A stretch of 64,000 nucleotides of DNA from Taibaiella sp. (GTDB lineage Bacteria > Bacteroidota > Bacteroidia > Chitinophagales > Chitinophagaceae): NCBI GenBank assembly GCA_016786705.1, contig JAEUVV010000006.1, forward strand, positions 1-64,000, read 5' to 3'. A program made the position numbers and the translations under genes. Shown here piece after piece: positions 58,519 through 64,000 of this stretch (the stretch's first letter is position 1; each line of letters starts with the position of its first letter). The notes under the pieces are model-generated. The model did not search any database and had not been told where the DNA came from. It worked only from the letters and a program-made list of their open reading frames with translations.

Positions 58519-59943
58519 TTAATCTTCCCGGCTCCCGTCATCGGCCATTCTCACCATTTTGGGCGAAAATTGAGCGACTACATCTACCAGGTCCGTTTGC
58601 GCGGCCATTACAGTGTGGATATCTTTATAAGCCATCGGCGCCTCATCTCTTCCGGCGCCCAGCAATACTACTCCGGCTTCCTCCAGCGCGTTTTTCATCG
58701 TCGCTTTGGAAATGCTTTTTATGGCCTGCGTCCGGCTCATTTGTCTTCCCGCGCCATGCGAAGCGGAATTGATGGCATTGGTTGCTCCTTTACCCCGTAC
58801 CAGGAAGCCAGGCGCAGTCATTGACCCCGGAATAATACCCATCACGTCTTTTCCCGCAGGCGTTGCTCCTTTCCGGTGTACGATCACCTCTTCGCCGTTC
58901 CAGATTTCTTTCCAGGCGAAATTATGATGGTTTTCTATTTTAGCTAAAACCTGTGCACCTAAGGCCTTAGCCAGTTTATTATGAATCACCTCGTGACAGG
59001 CAGAAGCATAATCACCCGCAAGGTTCATAGCCAGCCAATATTCATTCCCGGCTTCGGAATCCAGGTCCAGGTAGGCAAGGTTTTTCGCTTCATAAGGGAG
59101 TTTACATAGCTCCTTAGCCAGGTTGGTATAATGCCCGGCTATGGTCGCGCCTAAGCCACGGGAACCGGAGTGGGTCAGTAAGGCCAGGTATCTACCTTTT
59201 TTAATCCCTAATAGTGCATCATCGTTTTCAAAATCCAGGTAACCGAATTCCACGAAATGGTTCCCACCTCCGGAGCTTCCCAGTTGTGTCCAGGCTTTAT
59301 CTTTTAATCTAGCTATAAAATTATTCCCGTCAAACAATTTATTATCCAATACTGCATGCTCTGCTTTATATCGCCCGGCAAATCCATTTCCAGCACCGAA
59401 TTGTGTTTCTGCGAAGAGGATATTTTTATACAGCTCCTGATTCCCTTCAAAATGAGTATAAGGAATATCATAAACCGACAAGGCCATTCTACACCCGATG
59501 TCCACACCTACTCCATAGGGAATAATCGCATTCTTTGTGGCCAATACACCACCAATCGGTAGCCCATAACCCTGGTGGGCATCCGGCATTAGTGCACCGG
59601 CAACGGTTACCGGTAAATGCATGGCTATATTCATTTGTTTCAGAGCTCCTTCCTCAATATTCTCAGCACCATAAATGCTATATTCAGCTGCCTGTTCCTT
59701 TAAAGGAATTTTGGCTTCTTCTTCTTTCGTGCCCACACCTGCTACAATCGCCGTAGCTAATTTGCCAAATATCTTATGGTCCAGGTAGTTTTCCGCGTTT
59801 TCCAATACTGCCGCATAATGCTGCAGCATTGCTTCTCGATTATAGCCGGTTCTTTTTTTATTGGCTTTAAGCGCGATGCCTAGTAATTCATTCTGTGGGT
59901 AACCTAATGCAATCAGGTCATTCCCGTTTATTTGTTGTGACAT
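58519..59943 (-). CDS. rtcB: RtcB RNA ligase
   Basis: A GTP-dependent 3'-phosphate/5'-hydroxyl RNA ligase that repairs or splices broken RNA in the cytoplasm. The 474 residues carry all the hallmark sites: PDAHQGYGLPIGG (120-132), the metal-binding GVDIGCRM with Asp148 and Cys151, GSSGGGNHFVEFG (222-234), His258 in THSGSRGLG, ENHHNF (337-342), HRKGATPAG and the guanylylated His396 in SASHGAGR. It is the last gene of a minus-strand cassette with two nucleotidyltransferases, typical of RNA-repair loci. A perfect hairpin repeat lies between it and the gene upstream, which might tune its expression. Confidence 0.95.
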   Translation of the reverse strand: MSQQINGNDLIALGYPQNELLGIALKANKKRTGYNREAMLQHYAAVLENAENYLDHKIFGKLATAIVAGVGTKEEEAKIPLKEQAAEYSIYGAENIEEGALKQMNIAMHLPVTVAGALMPDAHQGYGLPIGGVLATKNAIIPYGVGVDIGCRMALSVYDIPYTHFEGNQELYKNILFAETQFGAGNGFAGRYKAEHAVLDNKLFDGNNFIARLKDKAWTQLGSSGGGNHFVEFGYLDFENDDALLGIKKGRYLALLTHSGSRGLGATIAGHYTNLAKELCKLPYEAKNLAYLDLDSEAGNEYWLAMNLAGDYASACHEVIHNKLAKALGAQVLAKIENHHNFAWKEIWNGEEVIVHRKGATPAGKDVMGIIPGSMTAPGFLVRGKGATNAINSASHGAGRQMSRTQAIKSISKATMKNALEEAGVVLLGAGRDEAPMAYKDIHTVMAAQTDLVDVVAQFSPKMVRMADDGSRED

Positions 59944-59968
59944 GTTATTCAGAATTTTAAAAGTGATT

Positions 59969-60001
59969 AAACCTATAAGGTTTTTGAAACCTTATAGGTT
60001 T
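59969..60001. repeat. perfect hairpin repeat overlapping the end of the RlaP-like gene
   Basis: AAACCTATAAGGTTT (59969-59983) and AAACCTTATAGGTTT (59987-60001) form a perfect 15-bp stem with a TTG loop. It includes the stop codon of the gene ending at 59992. A diverged copy lies at 61818-61850. On the minus strand there is no T run after it, so it is not a simple terminator. Confidence 0.7.
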
Positions 60002-61062
60002 CTATACAATTGTTCTCTTATTGATATTAATACTTTTCTAGCTTTAGCTTCGTCCGGTTTTTCGATCATAGTACTTGCTGCTGCAAAATGATTTATTTCC
60101 AGCATCAGGTTTTCTGCATCAAGCAACAAATCATCATAATCCTTATTTCCTTTTTTTATGGCGAGCAATTCTTCTCTGTTTGGGCTTACTACGCTTAGCT
60201 TCCCGGTTGCAAATAATTCTTTGGCCTGTTGCAGCAGACGGATGGTATGCATCATGTTCTTGGCATCATAACCCTTGCCATGCTCCTGGCTACCCTTATA
60301 ACGTTGCTCGTTTCTTTGCTCTACCCAGGCCCAGTATTCTGCATAACGTTTGCAATGCGCTGTGTACGCTTCCTGGTTAAAAAATAAATAAGCGATCAAG
60401 ATTGCTTCTTTTCCAACCGAAGAACAGCGCAGCTCATTACTCGTTTCATCTTTCACAATGCCTTTGTAAGCGTCATGCTCCTGATAATACAAAGCAAACA
60501 AGCCTTTGGTATGATCCAGCTTTACTAAACCACAGTATTCCTGCCGTTTGTTTTCTTTTGCTAACCAATCCGATAATGGAACGGCTCCCTTCCCGGATAA
60601 AATAAAACAAAAGTCAAGAGCTGTAAGCCTTTTCTCCGCTACAGGGTTGTTGAATTTCTTATTCAGCCCTTTCGCCTTTTTAACCTGCGTCATCGCATAT
60701 CCTGCAAAGGTTTCCTTTGCCAATTTAGATAAAAAGTCCTGCGGCTTTACCAGATCCATCAAAGGGTGTTTACATAAAACATGTTGCTCTGGTGTACACA
60801 ATAACTCCAGTATATTGGGGTTGTTCTTAACCAATAGTTCTATGTATTTGCCGATCTCATAATAAACAATATCATTGCTATCGTTATTCACCTGGTCGAT
60901 GAACTGGTTCGCGTAAAACATTTCCTTAGGTAAATAAAAAACGCCTTTGATATCCGTATCGGATTCAGGAGTAGCCAGGCCATAAGCCTGGCTACCGCTG
61001 ATCGCTTCGAACAGGATCAAATTATTGCGCTTCAAATAATCTATATCTATTCTTTTATCCAT
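59992..61062 (-). CDS. polymerase-beta-fold nucleotidyltransferase, RlaP-like
   Basis: A 356-residue predicted nucleotidyltransferase. The active-site signature is ISGSQAYGLATPESDTDIKG with Gly23-Ser24 and Asp35/Asp37, as in the DNA-polymerase-beta superfamily and the YcgL/RlaP family (PF10127). That family was named RNA-ligase-associated because it often sits next to RtcB; one view is that it adds nucleotides to damaged RNA ends. The C-terminal ~200 residues are helical (QVKKAKGLNKKF, later GYDAKNMMHTIRLLQQAKEL). Its start overlaps the second nucleotidyltransferase gene by 16 bases, so the pair are translationally coupled. Confidence 0.85.
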   Translation of the reverse strand: MDKRIDIDYLKRNNLILFEAISGSQAYGLATPESDTDIKGVFYLPKEMFYANQFIDQVNNDSNDIVYYEIGKYIELLVKNNPNILELLCTPEQHVLCKHPLMDLVKPQDFLSKLAKETFAGYAMTQVKKAKGLNKKFNNPVAEKRLTALDFCFILSGKGAVPLSDWLAKENKRQEYCGLVKLDHTKGLFALYYQEHDAYKGIVKDETSNELRCSSVGKEAILIAYLFFNQEAYTAHCKRYAEYWAWVEQRNEQRYKGSQEHGKGYDAKNMMHTIRLLQQAKELFATGKLSVVSPNREELLAIKKGNKDYDDLLLDAENLMLEINHFAAASTMIEKPDEAKARKVLISIREQLYRNL

Positions 61063-61796
61063 TCCCTGAAGTATTTATCCAGTTTTTCTTTTTCAAAATT
61101 ATCCTTTTCCAGTTGGGCCGCATAAGCTGCCAGCCGCGTGGATTCACTGCTTATAAATTCAAGAATTTCCTTATCCACATCTATAAGCCAAGCTTCATCT
61201 TTCGTTGCCTTATCTGCTATTAAAAATATGATTTTTGCTTTTAATGAATCAGGGACGGTATCCAGTAACGGCTCTATATTCATTGGCGCAAAACATTTTC
61301 TTTCTGCAATCCATTTCGCCGCAAGAAGCGGGCGTAAAACATAAAACAGTTTCTTGATCTTTATACGGTCACCTCTCATCGATTCCAGTGCACCGGCTGC
61401 TATACCCAGGTAATGAAAGATATGCTTACGCGCACTGAAGTAATCCGGTAATAAAGCCATAAAGCTTTTACGGAATGCTTCGTTATCTTTATAAACAACA
61501 GGTGACTGTATCCACTCAAATGGCGTACAATTGGATTTATACAGTAATTGCAGTACTTTTTTTATATCCCATCCATAAAGGTCCAGGTCTCCTGTTACCG
61601 GGAAAGCCAGGTGATCATTTTCGGTGAATAAAGCCGTGTAGGTATCCCTTTTCCTCCGGTAAATAAATCTTACATCATAATCGCTGTCCGGAGATGGAAA
61701 TCCCCAGGCCCGGCTTCCCGATTCACAGGCAAAGAGTATTTCTATATCATATTTATCCGCAGCCTCTTTTAATGCGGCATCTATTACTATTCTCAT
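61047..61796 (-). CDS. second polymerase-beta-fold nucleotidyltransferase (YcgL/RlaP family)
   Basis: A 249-residue paralogue of the downstream gene with the closest match to the canonical PF10127 pattern: ACESGSRAWGFPSPDSDYDVRFIYRR, with Gly27-Ser28 and Asp39/Asp41. A helical C-terminal region follows (IKKLFYVLRPLLAAKWIAE). Two related but distinct nucleotidyltransferases next to one RtcB suggests that they act on different RNA ends or form a hetero-complex. The pair follows the TerD-like gene after 121 bases that hold a hairpin repeat. Confidence 0.85.
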   Translation of the reverse strand: MRIVIDAALKEAADKYDIEILFACESGSRAWGFPSPDSDYDVRFIYRRKRDTYTALFTENDHLAFPVTGDLDLYGWDIKKVLQLLYKSNCTPFEWIQSPVVYKDNEAFRKSFMALLPDYFSARKHIFHYLGIAAGALESMRGDRIKIKKLFYVLRPLLAAKWIAERKCFAPMNIEPLLDTVPDSLKAKIIFLIADKATKDEAWLIDVDKEILEFISSESTRLAAYAAQLEKDNFEKEKLDKYFREWIKE

Positions 61797-61817
61797 TATT
61801 GCTCTTTTTTGTGTGAT

Positions 61818-61850
61818 AAGCCTATAAGGTTTTTGAAACTTTATAAGCTT
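61818..61850. repeat. diverged copy of the 33-base hairpin repeat
   Basis: The arms 61818-61832 and 61836-61850 around a TTG loop match the perfect hairpin at 59969-60001 except at a few positions; two arm pairs are now imperfect. It lies upstream of the second nucleotidyltransferase gene in the RNA-repair cassette. Confidence 0.6.
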
Positions 61851-61865
61851 ATATTGTTTTTATAG

Positions 61866-61888
61866 TTCGACAGGCTCACTATGACATT
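61866..61888. repeat. fragment of the CCTGTCGAA dispersed repeat
   Basis: TTCGACAGGCTCACTATGAC, within 61866-61888, matches one arm of the inverted repeat at 37014-37079. It lies in the 121-base gap ahead of the second nucleotidyltransferase gene. Confidence 0.45.
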
Positions 61889-61917
61889 CAATAGATTAGT
61901 ACATGAAGTACCTTTAC

Positions 61918-63987
61918 TTAGTCAATCAGTAATTGTGTTACCGCTGCGGTATCCATTGCCCAGGCGCTATCATAGACTTCATCTGCAGCTGATGGCCTAT
62001 CCACAATAGTCAGGCCCTGTGCTCTTGCTTTAAGGGCCAGGATATTACCCACTGTAGTTTTTGCTTCCAGCTTGCTCAACATAGCCTGCACATTCCTCAA
62101 GTCAAGGTTCGCACCTATTTGTCCATTGAATGTCTGTTCCATCCAGATGATCGTGCTCCTCGCTACATCCAGTACCCCAAACAATAAACCTTTGGCTAAT
62201 GCTTGCGTTACCCGAACCTGGTGCTGCACACAGGACGGATCATAAGCCACACCGGTACGCTCATTTACTTTCATCGGGTAGGCACTGTTCATCCAGCCCA
62301 AAACAAGATTTGGTGTAATAGCACCGTTGCTGTAGGCATTACAGGTAAAGGAAACATATTTTGCTCCAGCCCGGTTCAGTACATCCAGGTTCAGCTCTAT
62401 ATACTCCGCTGTACCCACCTCATTTGGAATAGAACGGATATCTCCGGAGTGACAGGCCCCTATCGTAGATAAGTTATAGTAACTACAATTATCTATTTTG
62501 TTTTCATAAGCGATGATGCAGCTCAGGTCCATATCCAGGTGCTGTGCCCGCATTCCTTTACCCCATTGCATAAACAGTCTTACTGCATTCCCTTCTAAAG
62601 GAAACTGTGTACCCATCAGGGCTACAGGCAGGTCCTGTACACTTTCCGCACGGTCTCCAATCGCCATAGGCATATAAAACAGCGATTTTTCTATGAAAAT
62701 CGTTTTATTGTTGTTGGGTACCTTCGCATAACGCTGCTCCATTTCCTCCAGGCACATCACTTCAACACCTGCAATCATTCCTTTCAATTGCTCATCTGTA
62801 TACAGCTCCAGTAAACGGTTAGACCCGATTCTTTTATTAGTACCACCTAATGGTTTTACACTCCTGGACTTTGTACGGTCAAAATAATTCTTGGCATAAC
62901 TATTCAGCGTGAACAATAATCTCGCGGGTACTTTATGCGCTATTGCGGCGAAAGCAGTCAGGGTATCCTCAGCACCGAACCATAGCATATTGGCAAACAA
63001 AGAGCGTGCAAACAAGCCCGGCCGTGCTTGCAACAAATCGAAAGTTTTTGCCGCATCCGCTTTCAACCGGAACTGTTCAATAATTCCTGCGGGCACTTCA
63101 TAATATCCATTATAAAAGATGTGCAGTAATTCGGCTAAAGATTCCATACCTTCTTGCTTGCTGTACTCTGCCAGGCGTAATGCCCTTATGAAGCGTACCC
63201 ACATTGCTCTTTTAGGGTGCATCAAAACCGCAGCGGTTTCCGCATCCATGGCCAGTTCATTCAACCATTGAGCTACCATCTTCGACTCGCGGCGGCTGTA
63301 TTTCAGTCGCAGCGCACCTTTCGCATCCTGTTTGGCTGCTTTCGCAGTATCCAGGAACGTAGCCATGTGTTTATTATTTTGCGCCACACGCTTCAAAATA
63401 GTTTTAGGCTCGATGATCTGTAAAAACCCGGTTTGTTTAAACCACAAGTAGCGCATAATATCTACCGGGCTTTTGAACAATGCCCCGGCTTCTTTTGTTT
63501 TACCCACCGCGGCCAGGCCGTCTATCAGAAACATCAGGGTTTCTTTCATCCCGATCTCTACCACGGGTAGCTCAAAATGTTTCATGAATATTTTCAGGCT
63601 ATCGACCTGGCTGGCATCCAGTGCGGTTTTAGATTGCAACAGGTTTTTAAACACGGTTTGCGCATCTTCAGCTTCCCATAAAGCCAGTTCTTTCAATTTT
63701 GAACCCTGGCCTTTGTAAATTTCATGGTTCAATTCAAAGGGTGTACCGCAAAAAGGACAACCATTATATCTTTCCAGCGCGAAGGTCCCGGCAGGAATCA
63801 GGTGACCACAGCTCAATGTAGTTCCTTTACCAAATTTCACTTTGTTGGCCAATTCTGTTAACCAGTGGTCTTTCCTGGCTTCATTAGTCGGGATATCCCA
63901 GCCTTTCACCAGGGGGGTCCAGTTGTTTTTAATCTGTAAGACATCAACAAATGCTTCGTAAACGGATAACAATTGCGGAGCAGTCAT
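61918..63987 (-). CDS. large TerD-like-domain protein of the RNA-repair cassette
   Basis: A 689-residue protein I cannot assign to a named family. Near the N-terminus is a possible zinc site, SCGHLIPAG (Cys60, His62) with CPFCG (Cys77, Cys80). The middle (about 95-420) is a helical solenoid-like region with repeated Leu/Ala-rich helices. Residues about 480-570 look like a TerD-type domain: HLDMDLSCIIAYENK, then ACHSGDIRS and the strand AKYVSFTCNAYS, like the calcium-binding tellurite-resistance fold. TerD proteins occur in stress and defence loci. It is the first gene of the cassette visible here, 121 bases ahead of the nucleotidyltransferases; whether it is co-transcribed is inference. It ends 13 bases inside the window's right edge. 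Confidence 0.7.
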   Translation of the reverse strand: MTAPQLLSVYEAFVDVLQIKNNWTPLVKGWDIPTNEARKDHWLTELANKVKFGKGTTLSCGHLIPAGTFALERYNGCPFCGTPFELNHEIYKGQGSKLKELALWEAEDAQTVFKNLLQSKTALDASQVDSLKIFMKHFELPVVEIGMKETLMFLIDGLAAVGKTKEAGALFKSPVDIMRYLWFKQTGFLQIIEPKTILKRVAQNNKHMATFLDTAKAAKQDAKGALRLKYSRRESKMVAQWLNELAMDAETAAVLMHPKRAMWVRFIRALRLAEYSKQEGMESLAELLHIFYNGYYEVPAGIIEQFRLKADAAKTFDLLQARPGLFARSLFANMLWFGAEDTLTAFAAIAHKVPARLLFTLNSYAKNYFDRTKSRSVKPLGGTNKRIGSNRLLELYTDEQLKGMIAGVEVMCLEEMEQRYAKVPNNNKTIFIEKSLFYMPMAIGDRAESVQDLPVALMGTQFPLEGNAVRLFMQWGKGMRAQHLDMDLSCIIAYENKIDNCSYYNLSTIGACHSGDIRSIPNEVGTAEYIELNLDVLNRAGAKYVSFTCNAYSNGAITPNLVLGWMNSAYPMKVNERTGVAYDPSCVQHQVRVTQALAKGLLFGVLDVARSTIIWMEQTFNGQIGANLDLRNVQAMLSKLEAKTTVGNILALKARAQGLTIVDRPSAADEVYDSAWAMDTAAVTQLLID

Positions 63988-64000
63988 AAAGTTGAACTGG

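Noticed and set aside
58519..63987. RtcA cyclase or RtcR regulator expected beside rtcB
   Set aside because: None of the genes in the cassette shows RtcA or RtcR motifs. The neighbours are nucleotidyltransferases and a TerD-like protein.
1..64000. CRISPR arrays, insertion sequences and prophage genes
   Set aside because: No regular repeat-spacer pattern, transposase, integrase or phage structural gene was found. Repeats present are short hairpins and promoter duplications.

Overview
The window looks like a chromosomal stretch from a member of the Bacteroidota, most plausibly the Chitinophagaceae or a close relative. Several secreted proteins end in the Por/type IX secretion (T9SS) C-terminal sorting domain. 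The promoters that can be read fit the Bacteroidota primary-sigma consensus TTTG-(19-21)-TAnnTTTG. Shine-Dalgarno motifs are nearly absent; one clear exception is noted. Family content (CcmD-like protein, LytTR two-component system, Wzi-like barrel, small DUF6952-like protein) fits the same phylum. No IS element, prophage, CRISPR array or complete tRNA/rRNA gene was found. The last gene stops just short of the right edge.

Left edge (1-767): three tandem minus-strand promoters in near-identical repeats fire off the left end, probably into an rRNA operon. 768-6918: a serine beta-lactamase-family protein and a PHB-depolymerase-like esterase (both T9SS cargo), exodeoxyribonuclease III, a ComB-like phosphatase and a third T9SS-sorted protein. 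6919-8091: a gene-poor patch with perfect-hairpin repeats and a SymE-like toxin gene. 8092-18881: HtpG, a C45-type acyltransferase/peptidase, a small glycan-assembly island (flippase, two GT2 glycosyltransferases, a zinc-ribbon methyltransferase) and LigA.

19056-28804: a C-terminal processing protease, kynurenine 3-monooxygenase, FabD, a DegT-fold enzyme with His in place of the PLP lysine, an aminomuconate-semialdehyde-dehydrogenase-like ALDH, an FKBP lipoprotein with a degenerate twin, and LptB. 28823-36929: FMN reductase, CcmC/CcmD, glutamate dehydrogenase, an OmpA-like lipoprotein, a peptide deformylase homologue with a lipoprotein signal, an Nfu-type Fe-S scaffold, a thioredoxin/peroxiredoxin group and a secreted alpha/beta hydrolase.

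37154-48962: a Wzi-like protein, a PH-like membrane protein and an esterase. Then comes a TetR-led operon (bestrophin, MBL hydrolase, NAD(P)-binding protein, Tag glycosylase) with two matching operator palindromes, followed by HEAT-repeat, ABM, Crp/Fnr, macro-domain, MdaB, acidic-protein and secreted-protein genes. 49175-58449: a cysteine-rich lipoprotein, a six-gene MacA/MacB/TolC efflux plus LytS/LytTR operon, and an S9 peptidase.

58519-63987 holds what I consider the most interesting system: a minus-strand cassette with an RtcB RNA ligase, two polymerase-beta-fold nucleotidyltransferases of the RlaP/YcgL type that overlap each other, and a 689-residue protein with a zinc-knuckle-like N-terminus, a helical middle and a TerD-like region. 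It looks like an RNA-repair or RNA-damage-response locus. All functions are inferred from reading the sequence; no database search was run.
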